Shown here piece after piece: positions 1-6,959 of a stretch of 14,287 nucleotides of DNA. The translations under genes and the position numbers were made by a program. The stretch spans positions 1 to 14,287 of the forward strand of contig CALHST010000279.1 of NCBI GenBank assembly GCA_938038825.1. Reading direction: 5' to 3'. This DNA comes from an uncultured Paracoccaceae bacterium. Its GTDB lineage: Bacteria; Pseudomonadota; Alphaproteobacteria; Rhodobacterales; Rhodobacteraceae. The notes under the pieces were generated by a model that was not told the origin of the DNA, ran no database searches, and worked only from the letters and a program-made list of their open reading frames with translations. Position 1 is the stretch's first letter. Every line of letters begins with the position of its first letter.

Positions 1-174
1 CCGGATCTTGAAGGGCGCAAAATCAAAGTTGGCGTTACTGGGCGAACTTCCGTCGCGGGCGTTTGGGCAGGCGGTGACTGTGCCAGCGGCGGCGATGACT
101 TGACCGTGACTGCTGTCGCGGAAGGGCGCGATGCAGCAGAAGACATTCACCGCGATTTAAGCGGGGCAGCGTGA
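1..174 (+). CDS. preT: PreT, 3' end only (dihydropyrimidine dehydrogenase NAD(P)/FAD subunit)
   Basis: Reading frame 1 is open from the left edge to TGA at 172-174 and gives 57 residues. The stretch GVWAGGDCASGGDDLTVTAV followed by AEGRDAA is the typical C-terminal FAD/NAD-binding end of glutamate-synthase-small-subunit-like oxidoreductases, where the GGDC motif contacts FAD. PreT is the member of this family that passes electrons from NADH to the PreA subunit, and preA starts 29 bases downstream, which is why PreT rather than GltD is called. The N-terminal iron-sulfur and nucleotide-binding parts lie outside the window, so completeness cannot be judged. Confidence 0.85.
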   Translation, partial: PDLEGRKIKVGVTGRTSVAGVWAGGDCASGGDDLTVTAVAEGRDAAEDIHRDLSGAA

Positions 175-186
175 GCTGAAGCTCAC
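171..186. repeat. Hairpin spanning the preT stop codon
   Basis: GTGAGC (171-176) and GCTCAC (181-186) are perfect reverse complements around TGAA. The whole 16-base string GTGAGCTGAAGCTCAC can also be read as 7-2-7. It contains the preT TGA (172-174) and ends 5 bases before the preA Shine-Dalgarno sequence (GGAGG, 192-196). No T-run follows, so it is not a terminator. It could be an intercistronic mRNA hairpin or a dyad protein site; function is inferred only. Confidence 0.45.
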
Positions 187-203
187 CTTACGGAGGATTT
201 CAC

Positions 204-1508
204 ATGGCGGATCTGACGACTGATTTCGTGGGCATCAAAAGCCCGAACCCGTTTTGGCTGGCCTCTGCGCCGCCGACGGACAAAGAATACAACGTGCGCC
301 GCGCATTCGAAGCGGGCTGGGGCGGTGTTGTGTGGAAAACACTTGGCTCTGAGGGGCCTCCTGTTGTGAATGTAAACGGCCCGCGATACGGTGCGATCTA
401 TGGGGCTGATCGGCGTTTGTTGGGGTTGAACAACATTGAACTGATCACCGACCGGTCGTTGGAAACCAACTTAGAAGAGATGGCGAACGTCAAAGCGGAT
501 TACCCAGACCGTGCGCTGATTGCTTCCATCATGGTGCCTTGCGAGGAAGCGGAATGGAAAGCCATCCTCCCGCGGGTGGCCGAAACAGGGGCCGACGGGA
601 TCGAGCTCAACTTCGGCTGCCCGCATGGGATGTCCGAGCGCGGTATGGGGGCTGCCGTTGGGCAGGTTCCAGAATACATCGAAATGGTGACGCGCTGGTG
701 CAAAGAATATTACGACAAGCCTGTGATCGTGAAGCTGACGCCCAACATCTCGGATATTCGCTACCCCGCGCGCGCGGCCAAAAATGGCGGCGCAGATGCG
801 GTGTCTTTGATCAATACTGTTTCGTCGATCACCTCGGTCAACTTGGACACAATGAGCCCAGAACCTTCGATCGACGGCAAAGGGTCACACGGTGGTTTCT
901 GTGGCCCCGCGGTAAAGCCCATTGCCTTGAACATGGTGGCAGAAATTGCCCGTGATGTTGAAACGCATGGCTTGCCGATCAGCGGTATTGGCGGCGTCAC
1001 AATATGGCGCGATGCTGCGGAATTCTTGGCGTTGGGTGCTGGCAATGTACAGGTTTGTACGGCTGCGATGACCTATGGATTCAAGATCGTCGAAGAGATG
1101 ATTTCGGGCCTGAGCCAATGGATGGACGAAAAGGGTCATACCTCGGTCGAAGACATTGTTGGTCGTGCCGTGCCAAACGTAACGGATTGGCAATATTTGA
1201 ACCTTAATTACATCGCCAAGGCGAGAATCGACCAAGAGGCCTGCATAAAATGCGGCCGGTGCTATGCAGCTTGCGAGGACACGTCACACCAAGCGATCTC
1301 GATGTCGGCGGATCGCGTGTTCGAGGTTATCGACGCAGAATGTGTCGCGTGTAACCTGTGTGTAAATGTATGCCCCGTTGATGGGTGCATCAGCATGGAA
1401 AAGATGGCGCCAGGTCAGACAGATCCACGGACCGGAAAGGTGGTGGAGTCTGACTATGCCAACTGGACCACACATCCGAACAACCCGACGTCTACGGCGG
1501 CGGAATAG
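204..1508 (+). CDS. preA: NAD-dependent dihydropyrimidine dehydrogenase, catalytic subunit PreA
   Basis: PreA reduces uracil and thymine to 5,6-dihydro derivatives, the first step of reductive pyrimidine breakdown, as a cytoplasmic complex with PreT. The 434-aa protein has an FMN-binding TIM barrel of the dihydroorotate dehydrogenase type (about residues 3-310). The active-site loop CPHGMSERGMG starts at Cys139, which aligns with the catalytic Cys of mammalian DPD. A C-terminal 2x[4Fe-4S] ferredoxin domain follows: Cys347/350/353/357 and Cys380/383/386/390, both in CxxCxxCxxxC spacing. Length and domain order match bacterial PreA. The ATG has GGAGG at 192-196, 7 bases upstream. It forms an operon with preT. 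Its stop directly abuts the stop of the convergent gene on the other strand. Confidence 0.95.
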   Translation: MADLTTDFVGIKSPNPFWLASAPPTDKEYNVRRAFEAGWGGVVWKTLGSEGPPVVNVNGPRYGAIYGADRRLLGLNNIELITDRSLETNLEEMANVKADYPDRALIASIMVPCEEAEWKAILPRVAETGADGIELNFGCPHGMSERGMGAAVGQVPEYIEMVTRWCKEYYDKPVIVKLTPNISDIRYPARAAKNGGADAVSLINTVSSITSVNLDTMSPEPSIDGKGSHGGFCGPAVKPIALNMVAEIARDVETHGLPISGIGGVTIWRDAAEFLALGAGNVQVCTAAMTYGFKIVEEMISGLSQWMDEKGHTSVEDIVGRAVPNVTDWQYLNLNYIAKARIDQEACIKCGRCYAACEDTSHQAISMSADRVFEVIDAECVACNLCVNVCPVDGCISMEKMAPGQTDPRTGKVVESDYANWTTHPNNPTSTAAE

Positions 1509-1910
1509 CTAAACCAACAAATCTTTGGGCTCTTCAGGCAGCACTCTGTCCTGAGGATCCCGAATGACAGACAGCAACTCTCCCATGTCGCGACGGGATG
1601 CAAAGGCTGCCGTGATCTTGCGATCTTCCTGTGCAGTTTCCGTGGCTTCCAAAATGCTGCGTGACTGCGACTCGCCTTGATTGTTTGCGGCTAACTTGGA
1701 TTGGGCGTGTTGCGCCGCGCGTTGCATATCCCGGATCGACGGGGGGCGCTGTTCCGCAGAGGTGTTGTTGTTGGTATTCGACGCCGCGTCGTTCTTTTGG
1801 GACGCGATTACTTTGTGCTGCGCAACAACTGATTGCAGCTGAAAAGCCTGCGTAGGTTGCGAGCCGCTCGACTGTGTCTGAGGCGAAATATCGGAAATCG
1901 GAGTCATCAT
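1509..1910 (-). CDS. Uncharacterised 133-aa protein, Gln/Ser/Asn-rich
   Basis: I do not recognise this protein. The N-terminal half (about residues 1-55) is rich in Gln, Ser, Asn and Ala and looks disordered; the C-terminal half is charged and probably helical. No signal peptide, membrane segment or cysteine is present. Two ATGs stand in tandem (1908-1910 and 1905-1907) after GGAG at 1915-1918; the second has the better spacing (7 bases), so the protein may be one residue shorter. A longer frame on the same strand (1534-1995) overlaps it but is Cys/His/Arg-rich and lacks such a site, so this one is preferred. It sits downstream of rutR in the same direction (114-base gap) and its stop touches that of preA. 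Confidence 0.6.
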   Translation of the reverse strand: MMTPISDISPQTQSSGSQPTQAFQLQSVVAQHKVIASQKNDAASNTNNNTSAEQRPPSIRDMQRAAQHAQSKLAANNQGESQSRSILEATETAQEDRKITAAFASRRDMGELLSVIRDPQDRVLPEEPKDLLV

Positions 1911-2024
1911 AGGTCTCCATAGTCTTTATCAATCGTTTGCGCCGCCACCCGTTTACAGCACCTTCAGTATTCATAATGACTTGTTTACATGCCACTGTTT
2001 TTCAAAGCTTTGGTGAAAAGTGTC

Positions 2025-2672
2025 TTAACGCGCCGGTGTTAGCAGTTTCGTGAACAAAGTCTGCAAATATTCGTCCGCGTGTTCAGCGCCCGTTGTCGCC
2101 AATAATACATGGACCTGAGCTTCGAAATCCGCATAGTGCTGCGTTGTTGACCAGATGGAAAAAAGCAGATGGCGCGGGTCAATTTCAGCCAGTTTTCCGT
2201 GGTCGATCCATCCCTGAATAAGCGTACATTTTTCATCAAATAAAGGCTTTAGGTGGCTTTCCAGATGCGGGCCCATGCGGGGCGCACCTTGCAAAATCTC
2301 GTTTGCAAACAGCCGACTTTCACGCGGTAGATCCCGCGCCATGTCTAATTTGCGCTGAACATAGGACAACAATTCCTCAAGCGGATCACCGTCTGCGCTC
2401 ATCTCGACCAGCGGATCCAGCCAGGTTTCCATCAACTGGTTCAGCAAGGTGATGTGGATCTCTTCCTTACCGCCAAAGTAGTAAAGAATGTTGGGTTTCG
2501 ACAGCCCCGCGGTTTCCGCGATTTGATCCAGTGTCGCGCCACGATACCCCTGCGCCGAGAACACGTCCAACGCGGCATCCAGAATTTTCCGTCGGTTACG
2601 TTGCTGAATGCGACTCGGCTTTTTGGGGGGATCCGTTTCCATAAACTTCGAGGTCGCATGTTTTTTCGTCAT
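2025..2672 (-). CDS. rutR: RutR-like TetR-family repressor of pyrimidine catabolism
   Basis: The 215-aa protein has a TetR helix-turn-helix at about residues 45-67 (TLDQIAETAGLSKPNILYYF) and a C-terminal RutR-type ligand domain. IDPRHLLFSIWSTTQHYADF at 164-183 is nearly the same as in E. coli RutR, and RLFANEILQGAP at 120-131 also fits. E. coli RutR (212 aa) binds uracil or thymine and then leaves DNA; the same role is inferred here. The frame stays open upstream to 2774, but that start would place the operator palindrome (2742-2757) inside the gene, and the extra 34 residues lack TetR similarity. ATG at 2670-2672 gives the family length, though its ribosome site is weak. It is divergent from the pyrimidine operon at 2801. 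Confidence 0.9.
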   Translation of the reverse strand: MTKKHATSKFMETDPPKKPSRIQQRNRRKILDAALDVFSAQGYRGATLDQIAETAGLSKPNILYYFGGKEEIHITLLNQLMETWLDPLVEMSADGDPLEELLSYVQRKLDMARDLPRESRLFANEILQGAPRMGPHLESHLKPLFDEKCTLIQGWIDHGKLAEIDPRHLLFSIWSTTQHYADFEAQVHVLLATTGAEHADEYLQTLFTKLLTPAR

Positions 2673-2741
2673 TTTCCAGACCTTACCCCTGTATTCTGCT
2701 AACCTCATCTTGACAGAAACACATTCGCTCGCGAGGGTTAC

Positions 2742-2757
2742 TTTACCAAATGGTAAA
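2742..2757. promoter_or_regulatory. Probable RutR operator
   Basis: TTTACCAAATGGTAAA is a perfect inverted repeat with 7-base arms around AA. The E. coli RutR site is TTGACCA-NN-TGGTCAA, so core ACCANNTGGT, arm length and spacing are identical and only the third base from each end differs. It lies between the divergent rutR and hydrolase starts, 44 bases before the ATG at 2801 and 70 bases from the rutR ATG, so one bound dimer could control both directions. A consensus-like TTGACA (2710-2715) lies on the plus strand upstream, but I find no well-spaced -10 for it. CTCGCGAG (2728-2735) is a further short palindrome in the same region. Confidence 0.75.
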
Positions 2758-2800
2758 AAAACTTTGACGCACACGCAAAACCGAACTTTGGGGGGATCAA

Positions 2801-4051
2801 ATGGCGGCTCCGGGCGAAAACCTTCGGATCAACGGCGATCGGCTGTGGGACAGTCTGATGGACATGGCCAAGATTGGGCCTGGCATCGCTGGCGGGAACA
2901 ATCGGCAGACGCTGACTGACGAAGATGCTGAAGGGCGCGCGCTTTTCCAAAAATGGTGCTTGGATGCGGGCTGTACAATGGGACTTGATCAGATGGGCAA
3001 CATGTTTGCCCGTCGCGAAGGAACGGATCCCGATGCGTTGCCTGTTTATGTTGGATCACATTTAGACACGCAGCCAACAGGTGGTAAATATGATGGTGTG
3101 CTTGGCGTTCTTGGAGGCCTGGAGATCATCCGCACGCTCAACGATTTGGGTATCAAAACGAAACATCCTATCGTTGTGACGAACTGGACAAACGAAGAAG
3201 GCACCCGGTATGCCCCGGCGATGCTGTCATCTGGCGTTTTTGCGGGCAAGCATACTCAGGACTGGGCTTATGATCGTGTTGACGCAGACGGCAAACGCTT
3301 TGGCGACGAACTTGATAGAATTGGGTGGCGCGGTGACGAAACGGTCGGGGACCGCAAAATGCATGCGTTCTTCGAACTGCATATCGAACAAGGGCCGATC
3401 CTTGAGGCTGAAAAGAAAGACATTGGCGTTGTGACGCATGGTCAAGGTTTGCGGTGGATCGAATGTACCATCACCGGCAAGGAAAGCCACACAGGCTCAA
3501 CCCCTATGCACATGCGAAAGAACGCCGGGCGTGGTTTGGCGCTGGTGACGGAACTTGTGCACGAAATCGCCATGAGCCGACAGCCCAACGCCGTGGGTGC
3601 AATTGGACACGTGGATGTTTACCCAAACTCGCGCAACATCATTCCGGGAAAAGTTGTCTTTACCGTGGATATGCGCACGCACCTTTTGGACAAGCTGAAC
3701 GGTATGGTTGATGAATTCATGGAACGCGCTCGCGATGTGTGTCAGGGGATCGGTGTTTCCTTTGATTGCCATATCGTCGGGCAATTTGATCCGCCGGCCT
3801 TTGATGAAACCTGTGTCAGTGCAATCCGGGAAGCGGCGAACCGACTTGGGTATTCGCACATGGACATCGTCAGCGGCGCGGGCCACGATGCATGCTGGAT
3901 CAATGACGTTGCCCCCACGGCGATGGTCATGTGCCCCTGCGTCGATGGACTAAGCCACAATGAAGCTGAAGACATCTCTTCTGAATGGGCGACAGCAGGC
4001 ACAGACGTATTGTTTCACGCAGTTGTCGAAACTGCAGAAATTGTATCGTGA
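2801..4051 (+). CDS. Zn-dependent M20-family hydrolase, probable beta-ureidopropionase (N-carbamoyl-beta-alanine amidohydrolase)
   Basis: This 416-aa enzyme belongs to the allantoate amidohydrolase / N-carbamoyl-L-amino-acid hydrolase / bacterial beta-ureidopropionase group of the M20 family. Predicted di-metal ligands are in GSHLDTQ (His87), KYDG (Asp98), NEEG (Glu133), ELHIEQGP (His194) and GLSHNE (His386). His230 in the ESHTGSTPM block and the R/N-containing PNSRNIIPG block (275-283) are the usual substrate-binding and dimer-interface parts. All key residues are present. Beside preTA, hydA and rutR the likely reaction is the last step: N-carbamoyl-beta-alanine (or the beta-aminoisobutyrate analogue) to beta-amino acid, CO2 and ammonia. 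Sequence alone does not exclude allantoate or carbamoyl-amino-acid substrates. GGGGGGA at 2790-2796 is the ribosome site; the protein is cytoplasmic. Confidence 0.88.
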   Translation: MAAPGENLRINGDRLWDSLMDMAKIGPGIAGGNNRQTLTDEDAEGRALFQKWCLDAGCTMGLDQMGNMFARREGTDPDALPVYVGSHLDTQPTGGKYDGVLGVLGGLEIIRTLNDLGIKTKHPIVVTNWTNEEGTRYAPAMLSSGVFAGKHTQDWAYDRVDADGKRFGDELDRIGWRGDETVGDRKMHAFFELHIEQGPILEAEKKDIGVVTHGQGLRWIECTITGKESHTGSTPMHMRKNAGRGLALVTELVHEIAMSRQPNAVGAIGHVDVYPNSRNIIPGKVVFTVDMRTHLLDKLNGMVDEFMERARDVCQGIGVSFDCHIVGQFDPPAFDETCVSAIREAANRLGYSHMDIVSGAGHDACWINDVAPTAMVMCPCVDGLSHNEAEDISSEWATAGTDVLFHAVVETAEIVS

Positions 4052-4101
4052 TCCGGTTTTAATGCCATCAAAGTTTTTCGCACAGCAACAGGAGGACAAT
4101 C

Positions 4102-4446
4102 ATGAGCCCGATCGACATCAATCGCACATTTAATCCTGGCCTCGGTATTGCTGAACGGATTGAAAGTCTTGTTCAAAGCGAAGTCGATGACTTCCGCGTG
4201 GATACGGATCAAAAACTTGCCACTCTGGACGCATTCAGGGCCGCCTGTTGCAAACCCTGTGAAGTCACCGTCAACTTTTCCGGCGGTGTGCGTCAGAAAT
4301 GCTGGTCGGTCACGCGCACAGATGGGGACTACCGCGTCGTTTACTTACCACGAGAGGGCTACTTTTCCCTTTGTGTTGAAAGTGATTTCGGACCTTTGGA
4401 CATCGGCGTGCACGGAAGCGCGATCGGGTGTTTTAGTTCCGTCTAA
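4102..4446 (+). CDS. Uncharacterised 114-aa cysteine-rich protein in the pyrimidine operon
   Basis: I do not recognise a family. The gene is very likely real: ATG has a strong AGGAGGA (4090-4096) and it fits tightly in the operon, 50 bases after the hydrolase and 20 before hydA. The protein has six cysteines (49, 50, 53, 67, 91, 110), with a CCKPC cluster after an N-terminal helical part (about 12-50), followed by what looks like beta-strand-rich sequence. There is no signal peptide or membrane segment, so it should be cytoplasmic, where the cysteines may bind metal or be redox-active; that is inference only. Context suggests a role in pyrimidine catabolism, for instance accessory protein to one of the enzymes. 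Confidence 0.8.
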   Translation: MSPIDINRTFNPGLGIAERIESLVQSEVDDFRVDTDQKLATLDAFRAACCKPCEVTVNFSGGVRQKCWSVTRTDGDYRVVYLPREGYFSLCVESDFGPLDIGVHGSAIGCFSSV

Positions 4447-4466
4447 GAAGTCTAGGAGATAGCCAA

Positions 4467-5924
4467 ATGACCACAACAGCCATCAGAAACGGAACCATCG
4501 TCACTGCGGACCTGACCTATGAAGCCGATGTGCTGATCGAGGGAGGCCAGATCATCGAAATCGGCAAGGGTCTGTCAGGCGACACGGAACTGGATGCAAC
4601 AGGATGCTATGTGATGCCGGGTGGAATTGACCCGCATACGCATTTGGAAATGCCCTTTATGGGCACGTATTCGTCGGATGATTTTGAAAGTGGCACGCGT
4701 GCGGCATTGGCGGGCGGCACCACGATGGTTGTCGATTTTGCATTGCCGTCTCCCGGTCAAGGTCTGCATGACGCGTTGCAAATGTGGGATAACAAATCCA
4801 CCCGTGCGAACTGCGACTATTCCTTTCACATGGCGGTGACGTGGTGGGGAGAGCAAGTCTTTAACGACATGGAAAGCGTTGTGCGGGATCGCGGGATCAA
4901 TACGTTCAAGCATTTCCTTGCCTACAAAGGGGCGCTGATGGTGAATGACGACGAGCTGTTCGCGTCCTTCAACCGCTTGTCTGAACTGGGTGCCATTGCG
5001 ATGGTGCACGCCGAAAACGGTGACGTGGTCGCGGAACTCACTGCGAAGCTACTGGCCGAAGGCAACAATGGCCCCGAAGGTCACGCCTATTCGCGTCCCC
5101 CGCAAGTCGAAGGCGAAGCCACCAACCGCGCCATCATGATCGCGGACATGGCAGGCGTGCCGCTGTATGTGGTGCATACGTCCTGCGAAGAGTCGCACGA
5201 AGCGATCCGTCGTGCCCGCCAAGAAGGTAAACGGGTGTGGGGGGAGCCGCTGATCCAGCACCTGACTTTGGATGAAAGCGAATATTTCAACAAAGACTGG
5301 GATCATGCTGCACGCCGGGTCATGTCGCCGCCTTTCCGGAACAAGAAGCATCAGGATTCGCTTTGGGCTGGCTTGATGAGCGGGTCTTTGAGCGTCGTCG
5401 CGACAGATCACTGTGCCTTTACGACCGAACAAAAACGCACCGGCGTGGGCGATTTTTCTAAAATCCCTAACGGCACTGGGGGGCTTGAAGACCGCCTTCC
5501 GATGCTTTGGACCCATGGCGTTGCGACTGGACGATTGACGCCAAACGAATTCGTTGCAGTGACATCGACCAATATCGCCAAGATCCTGAACTGTTATCCC
5601 AAGAAAGGCGCGGTTTTGGTCGGCGCAGATGCGGATCTGGTGGTCTGGGATCCCAAAAAAGAAAAAACAATCCAAGCGTCAAAACAGCAATCCGCCATTG
5701 ATTACAACGTGTTCGAAGGCCACGCTGTCAAAGGCCTTCCGCGCTTCACTCTGACACGGGGGCAAGTGGCCGTACATGATGGTGAAATCCGCTGCGAAGA
5801 AGGCCACGGCAAGTTCGTTGCACGAGAGCCCAACGGATCGGTGAACAAAGCGCTCTCAAGCTGGAAAGAACTGACCGCCCCACGTCCCGTTGAACGGACA
5901 GGCATTCCGGCGACTGGCGTATAA
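4467..5924 (+). CDS. hydA: Dihydropyrimidinase (D-hydantoinase)
   Basis: This enzyme opens the ring of dihydrouracil and dihydrothymine to N-carbamoyl-beta-amino acids, the second step of the pathway. The 485-aa length is normal for this amidohydrolase-superfamily group. Metal and catalytic residues are visible: His57 and His59 in DPHTHLE, the probable carboxylated Lys154 in LAYKGAL, His181 in VHAENGD, His237 in VVHTSCEES, and Asp314 in ATDHCAF. The substrate-binding GTGGLEDRLP block follows at 336-345. Start is ATG with AGGAG at 4454-4458. It follows the 114-aa gene by 20 bases and precedes the ABC ATPase by 20, so it is in the same transcript. No truncation or missing residue is seen. Confidence 0.95.
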   Translation: MTTTAIRNGTIVTADLTYEADVLIEGGQIIEIGKGLSGDTELDATGCYVMPGGIDPHTHLEMPFMGTYSSDDFESGTRAALAGGTTMVVDFALPSPGQGLHDALQMWDNKSTRANCDYSFHMAVTWWGEQVFNDMESVVRDRGINTFKHFLAYKGALMVNDDELFASFNRLSELGAIAMVHAENGDVVAELTAKLLAEGNNGPEGHAYSRPPQVEGEATNRAIMIADMAGVPLYVVHTSCEESHEAIRRARQEGKRVWGEPLIQHLTLDESEYFNKDWDHAARRVMSPPFRNKKHQDSLWAGLMSGSLSVVATDHCAFTTEQKRTGVGDFSKIPNGTGGLEDRLPMLWTHGVATGRLTPNEFVAVTSTNIAKILNCYPKKGAVLVGADADLVVWDPKKEKTIQASKQQSAIDYNVFEGHAVKGLPRFTLTRGQVAVHDGEIRCEEGHGKFVAREPNGSVNKALSSWKELTAPRPVERTGIPATGV

Positions 5925-5944
5925 CAAGCAGAACTGAGACATCC

Positions 5945-6718
5945 GTGAGCGTAGTAACAGCCAACGGTCTAGACCTGACCTTTCAGACAAATGACGGCCC
6001 GGTTCATGCCCTCAAAGGCGTGGATCTGACGATTGAGAAGGGTGAATTTGTATCTTTCATCGGTCCGTCGGGTTGCGGCAAGACCACGTTCTTGCGTGTG
6101 ATGGCAGATTTGGAACAGCCGACAGGTGGGTCGATTACTGTGAACGGAGTCTCTCCCCAAGAGGCGCGCTTGGCGCGGGCTTATGGCTATGTCTTTCAAG
6201 CTGCGGGTTTGTATCCGTGGCGCACGATTGGCGGGAATATCCGACTTCCGCTCGAAATTATGGGCTATGATAAAGCTGAACAGGCAGAGCGCGTCGCCAA
6301 GACCTTGGATCTGGTCGATTTGTCGGGCTTTGAGAAAAAGTTCCCATGGCAACTGTCCGGTGGGATGCAACAACGCGCCAGCATCGCGCGCGCATTGGCC
6401 TTTGATGCGGATATCTTGCTGATGGACGAACCTTTCGGTGCACTGGATGAGATCGTGCGTGATCACCTGAACGAACAGCTTCTGCAACTGTGGGCGCGCA
6501 CCGAAAAGACGATTGCTTTTGTCACGCACTCCATCCCTGAAGCTGTTTATCTATCGACCAAGATCGTCGTGATGTCCCCCCGACCGGGCCGGATCACGGA
6601 TGTCATCGAAAGCCCTTTGCCCAAAGAGCGCCCATTGGAAATTCGCGACACGCCTGAATTCCTCGCAGTTGCGCATCGGGTCCGCGAAGGACTGCGTGCG
6701 GGGCATTCTTATGACTGA
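5945..6718 (+). CDS. ABC transporter ATP-binding protein, nitrate/taurine/pyrimidine-precursor type
   Basis: This 257-aa protein powers the importer encoded by the next genes. All ATPase motifs are intact: Walker A GPSGCGKTT (40-48), Q-loop Gln85 in YVFQAAG, signature LSGGMQQRASIA (137-148), Walker B ILLMDEPFG with catalytic Glu162, and H-loop His195 in FVTHSIPEA. It belongs to the SsuB/TauB/ThiZ-like group. The start is GTG with only a weak ribosome site, so translation may be coupled to hydA, 20 bases upstream. The stop TGA (6716-6718) is followed by an unusual 240-base gap before the first permease, in which another short frame starts at 6711. Confidence 0.93.
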   Translation: MSVVTANGLDLTFQTNDGPVHALKGVDLTIEKGEFVSFIGPSGCGKTTFLRVMADLEQPTGGSITVNGVSPQEARLARAYGYVFQAAGLYPWRTIGGNIRLPLEIMGYDKAEQAERVAKTLDLVDLSGFEKKFPWQLSGGMQQRASIARALAFDADILLMDEPFGALDEIVRDHLNEQLLQLWARTEKTIAFVTHSIPEAVYLSTKIVVMSPRPGRITDVIESPLPKERPLEIRDTPEFLAVAHRVREGLRAGHSYD

Positions 6719-6959
6719 CCGTCCGATACCGGCGCAGGGATGGGCTTCGCCCAAATCCCTGACACCGAACCGCGTTTCGTGTGAAGGCGCGGCGACCCCC
6801 TTCATCGTTCACGGTCATCGGCTCTCCAGCCTGTACCGTGGTTCAAGAACACAACAAATTCCTTTCATTGTTCTTAAAATACTCAAAAAATGGTCTGTAA
6901 CTTTGCAGGTTTTGATTGAGTATTTGGAAAACAATGAAGGTATCAGGCGCACAATATAA
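6711..6959 (+). other. Questionable 82-codon frame linking ATPase and permease
   Basis: This frame starts at ATG 6711, overlapping the ATPase end by 8 bases, and ends in TAA (6957-6959) sharing its last A with the permease ATG. Such overlaps are what translational coupling would look like, and the permease start has no well-placed Shine-Dalgarno of its own. Against a real protein: the sequence matches nothing I recognise, has no clear domain, and its second half uses codons (ATA, AGA, AGG) that are rare in the neighbours. The second half (6841-6958) is about 32% GC by hand count, clearly lower than the surroundings. It may be a leader frame, a small gene, or untranslated spacer. A weak inverted repeat AAATACTCA/TGAGTATTT lies at 6877-6885/6917-6925. 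Confidence 0.3.

Noticed and set aside
1534..1995. Minus-strand open frame of 153 codons overlapping the 133-aa gene
   Set aside because: Composition rich in Cys, His, Arg and Ser as in wrong-frame translations, and it has no good ribosome site, unlike the 133-aa frame.
1995..2020. CAAAGCTTTG palindrome near 2001-2012 as rutR terminator
   Set aside because: AT-rich stem, and on the rutR strand it is followed by an A-run, not a T-run.
2673..2774. N-terminal extension of rutR to 2774
   Set aside because: It would contain the operator palindrome, lacks TetR similarity and exceeds the family length.
5049..5675. Minus-strand open frame of 208 codons
   Set aside because: Lies wholly within hydA, which carries all expected catalytic residues.
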